Source: Leifsonia sp. Leaf264 (lineage in GTDB: Bacteria > Actinomycetota > Actinomycetes > Actinomycetales > Microbacteriaceae). From it: 64,000 nucleotides of DNA. How positions within the stretch are numbered: position 1 is the first letter of the stretch; every line of letters starts with the position of its first letter. Positions 44,202-53,507 of the stretch are shown piece after piece. The translations under genes were made by a program, and so were the position numbers. Where the stretch lies: NCBI RefSeq assembly GCF_001422325.1, contig NZ_LMMR01000006.1, forward strand, positions 310,001-374,000. Direction: 5' to 3'. A model generated the notes under the pieces. It was not told the DNA's origin and did not search any database. It saw only the letters and a list, made by a program, of their open reading frames with translations.

Positions 44202-47200
44202 ATGCTCCGCTTCCGTGCTGCACCGCTGCGAGCCGCGGCGATCCTCGCCGTCGGCTTCATCGCGCTGCGCCTGGCGTATCGGGCCCTGTTCAACGGGCTG
44301 GGAGGTTCCGGCCTCCTCCTCATCGACCTGCCGAGCGTGCGGTTGCCGCCGCCGTTCGCCCACGTCACCCTGTTCGGCCCCATCACCACCGGCGGCATCG
44401 TCGTGGCCGTCGAGAGCGCCTTGCCGATAGCGCTCGTGATCCTCGCGTTCGGCGTTCTCAACGCCGTCGTCGACGTCTCGCGCCTCTTCGCGCGTGGCGC
44501 CCGGCGCGGCCCGTTCCGGGGCATCGCCCGCACCCTCGTGATCGCCTGGGCGACCTTTCCGGGGCTGACGGATGCCGTGACCTCCGTGCGCCGCGCCCGC
44601 CGCCTGCGTGCCGAGCGCGGCCTCGCCTCGCTGCTGGTGCCGATCTTCGAGCGCACTGTCGAACGCGCCGTCGCCGTGGCCGCCACCATGGAGGTGCGCG
44701 GCTTCGCGTCGACCCGCCCTGTCGACGGCGGTTGCGACAGGCCTGTGGTCCTGCGCGACGTCTCCATCGGCTTCGACGGGCGACGGATGCTGCACTCCAT
44801 CGACCTCGCGCTCTCCACCGGCACCCTCACCGTCATCGCGGGGCCCACGGGGTCGGGCAAGACCTCGCTGCTGCACGCCATGAGCGGTCTGCTCACCCAC
44901 GTCGACGGCGGCGAGGCGAGTGGCCTGATCGAGATCGGTGGTGTGGACCGGGCGGCCGTCCCTCCGCGCGACACCGCCGGCTTCGTCGGGGTCGTGCTGC
45001 AACAGCCGCGACTCGGCTTCGCCAGCGAGAGCGTGGCCGACGAGATCGGCTTCTCCCTCGACGTGCGCGGAGTCGCGCCCGTCATCGTGGCGGCGCGGGT
45101 GCGCGAGGTGGCGCGGCACGTGGGCATCGAGCATCTCGTCGGCCGCGACATCCGCGCCCTCTCGGCCGGAGAGGCGACGCTCGTCGCCATCGCGGCGGCG
45201 GTCATCGAGCAGCCGACGCTGCTGCTCGTCGACGAGCCGCTCGCCGACCTCGACCTCGACGCCAGGTCGCGCATCGCCGAGCTGCTCGGAACGCTGGCGC
45301 ACGAGGCCGGCGTCTGCGTCATCGTCGCCGAGCACCGCGTGGGCGAACTGGCGCACGTGGCCGACGCGGTGCTGTCGATCGCGGACGGTCAGCTGGCCGC
45401 CAGCGAGCCGCGCCCCAGTTCCCCCGCCGCGCCATCCGAGTTTCAGCAGCGCGGCGCAGAAACCATGGCGGCTGCCAACCCGACGGCCGGCGCGAACGCG
45501 AGTGCGGCATCCGGCAGCACGATCGCCCGCATCAGTGGCGTCTCGGTCGCCCACGCCGGCCACCTCGCCGTGATCGACGCCTCCTTCACGCTGGCGTCCG
45601 GGGAGATCACAGCGATCACCGGCCCGAACGGCGCCGGGAAGTCGAGCCTGCTGCAGGCGGTGGCCCTGCCGACGGCATCCGGAACCGTCTCCATCGACGG
45701 CGCCGACGTCGCCGACCTAACAGCTCGACTGCGACGGATGTCGGTCGCCCTCGTGCCCGACGCCTCCGACGACCTCCTGTTCTCCACCACCGTCGCCGAG
45801 GAGTGCCGACGGGCCGACAGCTCGGCCGACGTGCAGCGCGGAACGACCCAGCGGCTGTTCGAGTCGCTGTCGGGCTCGGTGCCGGGCGGACATTCGCTGC
45901 GGCATCCGCGCGATCTCTCGACCGGGGAGCGCCGGTTGCTCGCCATCGCCATCCAGCTGGCGGCAGCGCCGCGGGTACTGCTGGTCGACGAGCCGACACG
46001 CGGACTCGATGAGCTCGCCCGCGACCAGGTGGCCGGTGCATTGCGGACGGCGGCGGAGAGCGGATGCGCCGTCGTCATCGCCAGCCACGATCGCGCGTTC
46101 GCAGCGGAGGTCTCCGATCGTGCGCTCGAGATGAGCGACGGGCAGCTGGGACATCCGCTGGCAGAAGCACGGGAGCGCAGCGAGCGCGCTGAAGCCGAGG
46201 ATGCCGGCGCCGGGTCCCTCCGCTTCGGCGGCGACTCCGTCGCTGCCTCTGCGAGCGGGAAGGGCGGCGACTCAGTCACTGCCTCTGCGAGCGGGAGGGA
46301 GCCATCGGCCGCGACTGCGAGCGAAAGGGGACGCCTCAAGGCGAGCGGCCAGCCAAGCGCGACTGCGGGCAGGACCCGACGACCGAGCGCGAGCCGGAGC
46401 GGCAGCACGAGGGCGGCTGCGAGCGCGAGCCCCCGCTGGCAGTCATTCGTCCTCGTCGCCGGATCGCTCGTCGCGGCCGCCGCGTTCGCCTGGCCGCTGC
46501 TCGTCCCGGCGCTGCCCGCGCAGGCGCAGGCGGCAGCCCCGTTCGCCGCGATAGCGCTGCTGCCGTTCGTCCTCGTCGCCGTCGCCCTGGCGCTCGACGG
46601 CGCTGTGCGTTCGGCCAAGACCCTCGCCATGCTCGGCACCCTGACGGCCATCGGTGCCGCCGTGCGCATAGCCAGCACCGGCGTCGGCGGCGTCGAGGCC
46701 CTCTTCGTGCTGCTCATCCTCGCGGGACGTGCGTTCGGCGCCCGCTTCGGTTTCCTGCTCGGCGTGCTCACCATCGCGCTCTCGTCGACGATGTGGGGCG
46801 GCTTCGGCCCGTGGACGCCGTTCCAGATGTTCGCCTGCGGCTGGGTCGGCGCCGGCGCCGGACTCCTCCCCCGGTTCCGGATGCAGCGAGCCCGGATGCG
46901 TCGACACGGCCGCGCGCTCGAGATCACCGTGCTCGCCGTCTACGGAGCCGTCGCGTCCTACGCCTTCGGCCTCGTGATGAACCTGTGGTTCTGGCCGTTC
47001 GCCGTCGGGACGGCATCCGACATCGCCTATGTTCCCGGGGCATCCGTCGCGCAGAACGCGAGCTCGTTCCTGCTCTACTCGCTCGTGACGTCGACGCTCA
47101 CCTGGGACACCCTGCGCGCCGTCACCAGTGTGGTCGGCATCGTCGTGGCGGGACCTGCCGTGCTCGCCGCGCTGCGGCGTGCCAAGCTCCCGAGTGGTTC

Positions 47201-47357
47201 CTCTGCTTCGGGGCCGCTTCGCGGTCCCTCTGCCATCGGAACACTCACACCGAGAAGTACTTCGCCTCGGGGTGGTGGAACACGAACGCGTCGGTCGACT
47301 GCTCCGGATGCAGCTGCAGCTCCTCCGACAGCTCCACGCCCATCCGCTCGGGCTTGA
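44202..47357 (+). CDS. single-chain ECF transporter (EcfT-EcfA-EcfA'-EcfS fusion)
   Basis: A 1051-residue protein holding a whole energy-coupling-factor importer. Residues about 1-170: short EcfT with RRLRAERG and MEVRGF coupling motifs. About 180-410: first ABC ATPase (Walker A GPTGSGKTS, signature LSAGEATLVAIA, Walker B LLLVDEPLADL). About 440-670: second ATPase (GPNGAGKSS, LSTGERRLLAIA, VLLVDEPTRGL). About 680-740: basic low-complexity linker with a 12-residue repeat. About 745-990: six-helix S component ending before a basic tail. The EcfS shows GGFGPWTPFQM. The C-terminal about 37 residues lie opposite the metH 3' end and look non-native. GAGG 5 nt before ATG. Confidence 0.85.
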   Translation: MLRFRAAPLRAAAILAVGFIALRLAYRALFNGLGGSGLLLIDLPSVRLPPPFAHVTLFGPITTGGIVVAVESALPIALVILAFGVLNAVVDVSRLFARGARRGPFRGIARTLVIAWATFPGLTDAVTSVRRARRLRAERGLASLLVPIFERTVERAVAVAATMEVRGFASTRPVDGGCDRPVVLRDVSIGFDGRRMLHSIDLALSTGTLTVIAGPTGSGKTSLLHAMSGLLTHVDGGEASGLIEIGGVDRAAVPPRDTAGFVGVVLQQPRLGFASESVADEIGFSLDVRGVAPVIVAARVREVARHVGIEHLVGRDIRALSAGEATLVAIAAAVIEQPTLLLVDEPLADLDLDARSRIAELLGTLAHEAGVCVIVAEHRVGELAHVADAVLSIADGQLAASEPRPSSPAAPSEFQQRGAETMAAANPTAGANASAASGSTIARISGVSVAHAGHLAVIDASFTLASGEITAITGPNGAGKSSLLQAVALPTASGTVSIDGADVADLTARLRRMSVALVPDASDDLLFSTTVAEECRRADSSADVQRGTTQRLFESLSGSVPGGHSLRHPRDLSTGERRLLAIAIQLAAAPRVLLVDEPTRGLDELARDQVAGALRTAAESGCAVVIASHDRAFAAEVSDRALEMSDGQLGHPLAEARERSERAEAEDAGAGSLRFGGDSVAASASGKGGDSVTASASGREPSAATASERGRLKASGQPSATAGRTRRPSASRSGSTRAAASASPRWQSFVLVAGSLVAAAAFAWPLLVPALPAQAQAAAPFAAIALLPFVLVAVALALDGAVRSAKTLAMLGTLTAIGAAVRIASTGVGGVEALFVLLILAGRAFGARFGFLLGVLTIALSSTMWGGFGPWTPFQMFACGWVGAGAGLLPRFRMQRARMRRHGRALEITVLAVYGAVASYAFGLVMNLWFWPFAVGTASDIAYVPGASVAQNASSFLLYSLVTSTLTWDTLRAVTSVVGIVVAGPAVLAALRRAKLPSGSSASGPLRGPSAIGTLTPRSTSPRGGGTRTRRSTAPDAAAAPPTAPRPSARA
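46227..46296. repeat. 36-bp repeat in the ECF linker
   Basis: Two copies, period 36 bp (starting at 46227 and 46263), encode the 12-residue unit GGDSVxASASGx between the second ATPase and the S component. Confidence 0.85.
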
Positions 47358-50300
47358 GCAGTTCGACCACCTTGCGGCGGTCCTCCATGTCGGGGCAGGC
47401 GGGGTAGCCGAGCGAGAAGCGCGCACCGCGGTACTCGAGCTTGAAAAGGCCGGCGACGTCGTTCGGGTCCTCGGCCGCGAAGCCCAGCTCCGACCTGATG
47501 CGGCCGTGCCAGAACTCGGCGAGGGACTCCGTGAGCTGCATGACGAGGCCGTTCAGCTCCATGTAGTCGCGGTACTTGTTCTCGGCGAACAGCTTCGCCG
47601 TGACCTGGTCGATGTGGGCGCCGGCCGTCACCAGCTGCACGGGCATCACGTCGACGAGGCCCGACGAGCGCGGCTTCACGAAGTCGGCCAGGCACAGGTG
47701 CCTGTCGCGGCGCTGCCGCGGGAAGTGGAAGCGCAGGCGGTCGGAGCCGAGAGCTCCGTCCGACCCGCCGTCGGGCGCCAGCAGCCCGGGGACCCCGAGC
47801 ACACCCGTCGGATCGTCGCCGTGGTTCAGCACGACGATGTCGTCGCCCTCGCTCACGACGGGGAAGTAGCCGTAGGCGACGGAGGCGTCGAGCATGCCCT
47901 CGGCGAGGATGCGGTCGAGCCAGTAGCGCAGCCGCGGCCGCCCCTCGGTCTGCACGAGCTCCTCGTAGCCGGCCGCGCCGTCACCGCGACCGGGCTTGAG
48001 GCCCCATTGGCCCATGAAGGTCGCGCGCTCGTCGAGGAACGCCGCGTAGTCGGCGAGCGCGATGCCGCGCACGATGCGCGTGCCCCAGAACGGCGGAACG
48101 GGAACGGCTGCATCCGTCGCCACGTCCGACCGGGTCGGCATGTCCTCGGGCTCGGTGAGCGTGAGCAGGCTGCCCTCGCGATGGATGCGCTTCTTCAATG
48201 CGGGCAGGCCGACGGATGCCGGATCCGCCCCGCGCGCGATGGCCACGAGCGGCTCCATGAGCGCGAGGCCCTCGAAGGCGTCGCGGGCGTAGCGCACGGT
48301 GCCGTCGAACAGGCCGGCGAGGTCGTCTTCCACGTAGGCCCGCGTGAGGGCGGCGCCGCCGAGCAGCACGGGCCAGCGGCCGGCGAGGCCGCGGGAGTTG
48401 AGCTCGAGCAGGTTCTCCTTCATCACGACGGTCGACTTCACCAGCAGCCCGCTCATGCCGATCACGTCGGCGTCGTGCTCCTCAGCCGCCTTGATGATGT
48501 CGGCGATGGGCTGCTTGATGCCGAGGTTGATCACCTCGTAGCCGTTGTTGGTCAGGATGATGTCGACGAGGTTCTTGCCGATGTCGTGCACGTCGCCGCG
48601 CACGGTGCCGAGCACGATGCGGCCCTTGCCGGCGTCGGTCGTCTTCTCCATATGCGGTTCGAGGAGAGCGACGGCGGCCTTCATCACCTCGGCGGACTGC
48701 AGCACGAACGGCAACTGCATCTCACCGGAGCCGAACCTCTCGCCGACGACCTTCATGCCCTCGAGCAGGTGGTCGTTGACGATGCCGAGGGCGCTCATGC
48801 CGTCGGCCCGGGCCAGGTCGAGGTCGCCCTCGAGTCCCTTGGCGTCGCCGTCGATGATGCGACGCTCGAGCCTCTCGCCCACGGGCAGGGCGGCGAGCTC
48901 GTGGGCGCGCTGGTCGCGGAGCGCGGCGGTGTCGACGCCGGCGAACAGGTCGAGCATCTTCTCCAGCGGGTCATAGACCAGGGTGCCCTCGGCGTCGTAC
49001 TCGCGGCGATCCCAGACCAGGTCGAGGGCGACCTTGCGGCGGTCCTCGGGCACGGAGGCCAGCGGCACGATCTTGGCGGCGTCGATGATGCCGGAGCTGA
49101 GGCCCGCCTCGACGGCCTCGTGCAGGAACACCGAGTTCAGCACGGAACGCGCGGCGGGGTTGAGGCCGAACGACACGTTCGAGACGCCGAGGGTGGTGTG
49201 GATGCCGGGGTACTTCGCGGTGATGCGCCGGATCGCCTCGATGGTCTCGATGCCGTCGCGACGGGTCTCCTCCTGGCCCGTGGCGATGGGGAAGGTGAGG
49301 GCGTCGACGATGATGTCCTCGACCCGCATGCCCCACTCGCCCACGAGGGTGTCGACGAGGCGGGACGCGATCCGCACCTTGTCGTCGGCGGTGCGGGCCT
49401 GGCCCTCCTCGTCGATGGTGAGGGCCACGACCGCTGCGCCGTGCTCGGCGACCAGCGGCATGATGCGGCCGAAGCGCGAGGTGGGGCCGTCGCCGTCCTC
49501 GAAGTTCACCGAGTTCACGGTGGGCCGGCCGCCGATGAGCTCCATGCCGGCCCGCAGCACGGGCGGCTCGGTGGAGTCGACGACGAGCGGCAGCGTCGAC
49601 GCGCTCGCGAGTCGCGAGACCACCTCACGGATGTCGGCCACGCCGTCGCGGCCGACGTAGTCGACGCAGACGTCGAGCAGGTGCGCGCCGACGCGGATCT
49701 GGTTGCGCGCGATCTCCACGCAGTCGTCCCAGCGCTCCTCCAGCATCGCCTCACGGAAGGCCTTCGAGCCGTTGGCGTTGGTGCGCTCCCCGATCGCGAG
49801 GTAGGAGGCGTCCTGGTCGAAGGAGACGTGCTGGTAGAGGCTGGCGACACCGGCCTCCTCCTCGATGACGCGGGCGGCGGGCGCCACCGGGGTCGCGCCG
49901 GCGCCGGTGCCGTGCAGCCGCTCCACGACGGCGCGCATGTGCGCCGGCGTCGTGCCGCAACATCCGCCGATCAACGACAGGCCGAACTCGCGCACGAACT
50001 GCTCATGCGCCGTCGCGAGTTCGACGGGGGTGAGCGGATAGCTGGCGCCGTGCGTGCCGAGCACGGGCAGGCCGGCGTTCGGCATGCACACGACGGGCAC
50101 GGTGGAGTGCTTCGACAGGTGGCGCAGGTGCTCGCTCATCTCGGCGGGGCCTGTGGCGCAGTTGAGCCCGATGGCGTCGACGCCGAGAGGTTCGAGGGCC
50201 GTGAGCGCTGCGCCGATCTCGCTTCCCATGAGCATGGTGCCGGTGGTCTCGACGGTGACCTCGACGAAGATGGGCAGGCGGATGCCGCTCTCCACGATCG

Positions 50301-50919
50301 CCTGCTTGCAGCCGTTCACGGCGGCCTTGGTCTGCAGGAGGTCCTGCGAGGTCTCGATGAGGAAGGCGTCGGCGCCGCCATCGATGAGGCCGTGCGCCTG
50401 CAGGGCGAAGGTCTCCTTGAGGTGGTCGTAGGTGGTGTGGCCGAGGCTCGGCAGCTTCGTGCCGGGGCCCATCGATCCCAGCACCCAGCGGATGCGGCCG
50501 TCCTCACTCTCAGCGGCCTCCACCCGCTCCCGGGCGATGCGCGCACCCTCCCGGGCGAGCTCGCGGATGCGGTCGTCGATGCCGTAGTCGGAGAGGTTCG
50601 ACCAGTTGGCGCCGAAGGTATTGGTCTCGACGGCGTCGATGCCCGTGGCGAGATAGGCGTCGTGGATCGCCGCGATCATGTCGGGACGGCTCACGTTGAG
50701 GATCTCGTTGCAGCCCTCGAGCTGCTGGTAGTCGTCGAGGGTCGGCTCGAACTCCTGCAGCTGCGTGCCCATGGCGCCGTCGGCGATGACCACCCGGCTG
50801 CGCAGTGCCTCGAGCAGCGCCTCGGAACGCGCGGGCCGCGGCACGGCGCCGATGTCGAGGGCGAATCTGGGGGCTGCGGATGCCGCTGCCGAGGGTGCGA
50901 TGGTTCCGGGCGCGTTCAC
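47245..50919 (-). CDS. metH: cobalamin-dependent methionine synthase
   Basis: A 1224-residue enzyme that transfers a methyl group from methyltetrahydrofolate through cobalamin to homocysteine. Modules in order: homocysteine-binding barrel with zinc Cys ligands (Cys after GLNCATGP and the pair in GGCCGTTP), pterin-binding domain (YLAIGERTNANGS), cap, B12-binding domain with DVHDIGKNL (DxHxxG, lower axial His), and the AdoMet reactivation domain ending HHPEAKYFSV. GTG start; on its strand TAGACT lies 6 nt upstream (50931-50926), suggesting a leaderless message. Its 3' end overlaps the convergent ECF gene by 113 bp. Confidence 0.96.
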   Translation of the reverse strand: MNAPGTIAPSAAASAAPRFALDIGAVPRPARSEALLEALRSRVVIADGAMGTQLQEFEPTLDDYQQLEGCNEILNVSRPDMIAAIHDAYLATGIDAVETNTFGANWSNLSDYGIDDRIRELAREGARIARERVEAAESEDGRIRWVLGSMGPGTKLPSLGHTTYDHLKETFALQAHGLIDGGADAFLIETSQDLLQTKAAVNGCKQAIVESGIRLPIFVEVTVETTGTMLMGSEIGAALTALEPLGVDAIGLNCATGPAEMSEHLRHLSKHSTVPVVCMPNAGLPVLGTHGASYPLTPVELATAHEQFVREFGLSLIGGCCGTTPAHMRAVVERLHGTGAGATPVAPAARVIEEEAGVASLYQHVSFDQDASYLAIGERTNANGSKAFREAMLEERWDDCVEIARNQIRVGAHLLDVCVDYVGRDGVADIREVVSRLASASTLPLVVDSTEPPVLRAGMELIGGRPTVNSVNFEDGDGPTSRFGRIMPLVAEHGAAVVALTIDEEGQARTADDKVRIASRLVDTLVGEWGMRVEDIIVDALTFPIATGQEETRRDGIETIEAIRRITAKYPGIHTTLGVSNVSFGLNPAARSVLNSVFLHEAVEAGLSSGIIDAAKIVPLASVPEDRRKVALDLVWDRREYDAEGTLVYDPLEKMLDLFAGVDTAALRDQRAHELAALPVGERLERRIIDGDAKGLEGDLDLARADGMSALGIVNDHLLEGMKVVGERFGSGEMQLPFVLQSAEVMKAAVALLEPHMEKTTDAGKGRIVLGTVRGDVHDIGKNLVDIILTNNGYEVINLGIKQPIADIIKAAEEHDADVIGMSGLLVKSTVVMKENLLELNSRGLAGRWPVLLGGAALTRAYVEDDLAGLFDGTVRYARDAFEGLALMEPLVAIARGADPASVGLPALKKRIHREGSLLTLTEPEDMPTRSDVATDAAVPVPPFWGTRIVRGIALADYAAFLDERATFMGQWGLKPGRGDGAAGYEELVQTEGRPRLRYWLDRILAEGMLDASVAYGYFPVVSEGDDIVVLNHGDDPTGVLGVPGLLAPDGGSDGALGSDRLRFHFPRQRRDRHLCLADFVKPRSSGLVDVMPVQLVTAGAHIDQVTAKLFAENKYRDYMELNGLVMQLTESLAEFWHGRIRSELGFAAEDPNDVAGLFKLEYRGARFSLGYPACPDMEDRRKVVELLKPERMGVELSEELQLHPEQSTDAFVFHHPEAKYFSV

Positions 50920-50925
50920 GCGCCG

Positions 50926-50931
50926 AGTCTA
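50926..50931 (-). promoter_or_regulatory. -10 box TAGACT before metH (leaderless GTG)
   Basis: On the minus strand TAGACT is 6 nt upstream of the GTG start. The 99-bp divergent gap is too short for a cobalamin riboswitch. Confidence 0.5.
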
Positions 50932-51006
50932 TCCGCGGGCATCCGGAGCATCGGGGTCTGTTACCGCCCGCTCAGGCTCCGAGGAGTCGGCGGCCGAAGC
51001 TCTCGC

Positions 51007-51012
51007 TAGGCT
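51007..51012 (+). promoter_or_regulatory. -10 box TAGGCT of a leaderless promoter (Eis-like gene)
   Basis: TAGGCT lies 6 nt before ATG 51019, with no ribosome site. Confidence 0.55.
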
Positions 51013-51018
51013 CGAAAC

Positions 51019-52377
51019 ATGACCGCCGACGCCCGCCTCCTTCCCGTCGACACCGAATCCGCGGCGGCCCTCGCCGCCGGCGGCCTGCGGTACGGCCTCG
51101 TCGACACCACGGACCGGGCCGCCTTCGCGGCCTGGGACCAGGCCGATGCGCGCGGCTTCCACGAGAGCCGCCTCTCCGACACCACCATCGACGCGAACTT
51201 CGCCAACCTCGCCTACCGTCGCACCACCGGCGTCTGGGACGACACGATCCCGGATGCCGCCGTGCCCGTCGCGACGGTCAGCACCTGGGTCGCCGAGCTC
51301 ACGGTCCCGGGTCCGGCGATCGCTCCGGCCTGGGCCGTGAGCTCCGTCACCGTCGCCGCCACCCATCGCCGACGCGGCATCGCGCGCGCCCTCATGGAGG
51401 GCGAACTGCGCACGGCCCACGCGGCCGGAGTGCCGCTGGCCATCCTCACCGCGAGCGAGGCCACCATCTACAGTCGCTACGGCTACGCTCCGGCCACCTC
51501 GGTCGCCACGCTCGAGGTCGACCGCCGCCGTGTGGAATGGACCGGACCGACGCCGCAGGGCCGCGTGCACTTCGTCGAGGCGGCATCCGCCCGGGCTGTC
51601 GTCGAAGAGATCTCGGCGCGCGCCGTGCGCCGCACTCCCGGTGAGATCGACCGATGGGGCGGCAGGTTCGACCAGCACTTCGGACTCATCGACCCCGACA
51701 GCGACCGCGGCCGCTCCATCCGTACGGCCCGCTACGACGACGCCGACGGTACCGCCCAGGGCATCGTCGCGTTCAGGCTCGTGGAGCAGGAGCCCGACGT
51801 GGTGCGGCTCGAGGTCGAGCACTTCACTGCTGCGACGGATGACGCCTACAACGGGCTGTGGAAGTTCCTGCTCGAGCACGACCTCGTGACCAGCATCCGT
51901 GCCCGTCATCGGTCGATCGACGAACCGCTGCCGCTCTTGCTGGCCGACTCCCGCGCCGTGCGATGGAGCGAGGTCGAGGACTTCCTCTGGGTGCGGGTGC
52001 TCGATCCCATCGCAGCGCTCGAGAGCCGGCGCTTCGGCGCCGCCGGCCGGCTCGAGCTCGAGGTGACCGACGCCCTCGGCTTCGCGGGCGGCCGCTTCAG
52101 CCTCGAGGTCGGCGCCGACGGATCGGCGTCGGTGACGCGGGTGACGTCAGTTCCGGATGCCGGCACCGGCGCGGCCGGCGCCACCGGCGCCACCACCGAG
52201 GCCACCGCCACGCTCACCCTCGCGGTCAACCAGCTCGGCGCGATCCTCCTGGGCGGCATCCGCCCCACGGTGCTCGCCGCTGCCGGCCTGATCGCGGCCG
52301 AGAGCCTCGAGACCCTCGCCCTGGCCGATCGCCTGTTCGCCGCCGAGCGCACCCCGCACCTCAGCATCGTCTTCTAG
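51019..52377 (+). CDS. Eis-like GNAT N-acetyltransferase
   Basis: A 452-residue protein with tandem GNAT folds and a C-terminal SCP2-like domain, the Eis architecture. The acetyl-CoA loop is VSSVTVAATHRRRGIARALM, followed by LTASEATIYSRYGYAPAT, the Eis-typical segment. The C-terminal carboxylate is part of the catalytic mechanism in Eis; here the chain ends HLSIVF. Eis enzymes acetylate aminoglycosides and other amines; the natural substrate here is unknown. Leaderless-type start. Confidence 0.88.
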   Translation: MTADARLLPVDTESAAALAAGGLRYGLVDTTDRAAFAAWDQADARGFHESRLSDTTIDANFANLAYRRTTGVWDDTIPDAAVPVATVSTWVAELTVPGPAIAPAWAVSSVTVAATHRRRGIARALMEGELRTAHAAGVPLAILTASEATIYSRYGYAPATSVATLEVDRRRVEWTGPTPQGRVHFVEAASARAVVEEISARAVRRTPGEIDRWGGRFDQHFGLIDPDSDRGRSIRTARYDDADGTAQGIVAFRLVEQEPDVVRLEVEHFTAATDDAYNGLWKFLLEHDLVTSIRARHRSIDEPLPLLLADSRAVRWSEVEDFLWVRVLDPIAALESRRFGAAGRLELEVTDALGFAGGRFSLEVGADGSASVTRVTSVPDAGTGAAGATGATTEATATLTLAVNQLGAILLGGIRPTVLAAAGLIAAESLETLALADRLFAAERTPHLSIVF

Positions 52378-52481
52378 TCGCGGTCTCTGCCGCGGAATCA
52401 CCGCCAGCCGCCCGCGAACGGGGGTTTCCGCGGGCCCGCGCGCATCCGTAACCTCAAGGGTCTGACCCCTGAAAGGCTCCG

Positions 52482-53309
52482 ATGACGGCTCTCTCCCCCG
52501 AGGTCGGCCCTGCACGCAACGCAGCGACCTCCCTGCGCAGTCGCGCGGCCGGAGCCTCCGTCATCACCCGGTGCCTGGCCGAGCAGTCCCAGGTTCCCGA
52601 CCGCGGTCGTCTCGCCAGAGTCTTCGGACGCAGTCCACTGTCGGAGGAGTCCCGCAGCTGGTACCTCGGAGCACTGGGCGAACTCGCCGTCGCGGGCCGC
52701 CTCAAGCAACTCGGGTCGGGGTGGACGGTGCTGCACTCCGTGCCCGTCGGCCGCGGTGAGAGCGACATCGACCACATCGTCATCGGCCCGTCCGGCGTCT
52801 ACACGATCAACACCAAGCACCACGACGACGCCCGCGTGTGGGTCGGGGCACGGAAGCTCCTGGTGAACGGCCAGCCGACCGATCACCTGCGCAACTCCCG
52901 GCACGAGGCCGAACGGGCCACGCGCCTGCTCAGCGCCGCCACCGGGATGGACGTGGTGGTGCGCCCCGTCATCGCCGTCGTCGGCGCGAAGTCCATCACG
53001 GTCAAGGAGCTGCCGAGCGACGTGATGGTGCTGGCCGACACCCAACTCGTGCGCTGGCTGAAGCGCCGGCGCCGCACACCGGCTCTCGCGACAGCGCCCG
53101 TCGTCGCGGCGGCGGAGCATCCGTCGACCTGGCACGAGAACGGCGCCGAGGCGCTCGCCCACGCGAACCTCGACCAGTTCGCCACCCTGCAGCAGGAGGT
53201 GCGCACCGCTCGCGATGTGCGCGCCATCTGGGTCGGTGCCGGGGCCGTCGCCATCGGGGCTGTCGCCGTCACGCAGCTGACGCCAGCGCTCGCCCTGATG
53301 TTCGGCTGA
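52482..53309 (+). CDS. NERD domain protein with C-terminal membrane helix
   Basis: A 275-residue protein. The nuclease-related domain is at about 60-190: GELAVAGRLKQL (conserved Glu), SDIDHIVIGPSGVYTINTKHH (the PD-(D/E)xK-like Asp and Lys core, here Asp-Ile-Asp-His and Thr-Lys), and VRPVIAVVG. A C-terminal hydrophobic helix (about 250-272) anchors it to the membrane. Family nuclease activity is predicted, not established. GAAAGG precedes the ATG. No partner gene is adjacent. Confidence 0.82.
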   Translation: MTALSPEVGPARNAATSLRSRAAGASVITRCLAEQSQVPDRGRLARVFGRSPLSEESRSWYLGALGELAVAGRLKQLGSGWTVLHSVPVGRGESDIDHIVIGPSGVYTINTKHHDDARVWVGARKLLVNGQPTDHLRNSRHEAERATRLLSAATGMDVVVRPVIAVVGAKSITVKELPSDVMVLADTQLVRWLKRRRRTPALATAPVVAAAEHPSTWHENGAEALAHANLDQFATLQQEVRTARDVRAIWVGAGAVAIGAVAVTQLTPALALMFG

Positions 53310-53351
53310 GCAGGGCCGACCAGCGCCGGCCCGCCGAGCCCTGCACCTCAC

Positions 53352-53415
53352 GTTTACAGGACCACGGCCGCCTTGGGTGCTCCACAGCACCCATCGGCGG
53401 TCTCATCCTGCAAAC
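53352..53415. repeat. dispersed intergenic inverted repeat, copy 4 (decayed)
   Basis: Left arm GTTTACAGGACCACG (53352-53366), right arm GTCTCATCCTGCAAAC (53400-53415). Left-arm CAGGACCACG equals that of copy 2. It runs into a 20-bp tandem repeat. Confidence 0.75.
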
Positions 53416-53460
53416 GCACCTCCTGTCCTGTGAACACACCGCTCATCCTGTGAACGCACC
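53401..53460. repeat. three 20-bp tandem units derived from the repeat arm
   Basis: TCTCATCCTGCAAACGCACC, TCCTGTCCTGTGAACACACC and GCTCATCCTGTGAACGCACC are exactly 20 bp each and directly adjacent; the first is the right arm of copy 4. Confidence 0.85.
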
Positions 53461-53507
53461 CGCCGACACCCTCGACGCGCACGCCCGCGAGATGCGAGGC
53501 TGGCTCC

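Noticed and set aside
47128-51009. Very long open frame (1293 codons) antisense to metH
   Set aside because: It is opposite a conserved 1224-residue enzyme and its translation is His/Val/Glu-rich without domain motifs, as expected for antisense of high-GC codons.
50920-51018. Cobalamin riboswitch or B12 element before metH
   Set aside because: The divergent gap is 99 bp and metH appears to start at its -10-proximal GTG.
53401-53460. Possible CRISPR-like array
   Set aside because: The 20-bp units are directly adjacent without spacers and related to the dispersed hairpin arm; no cas gene is present.
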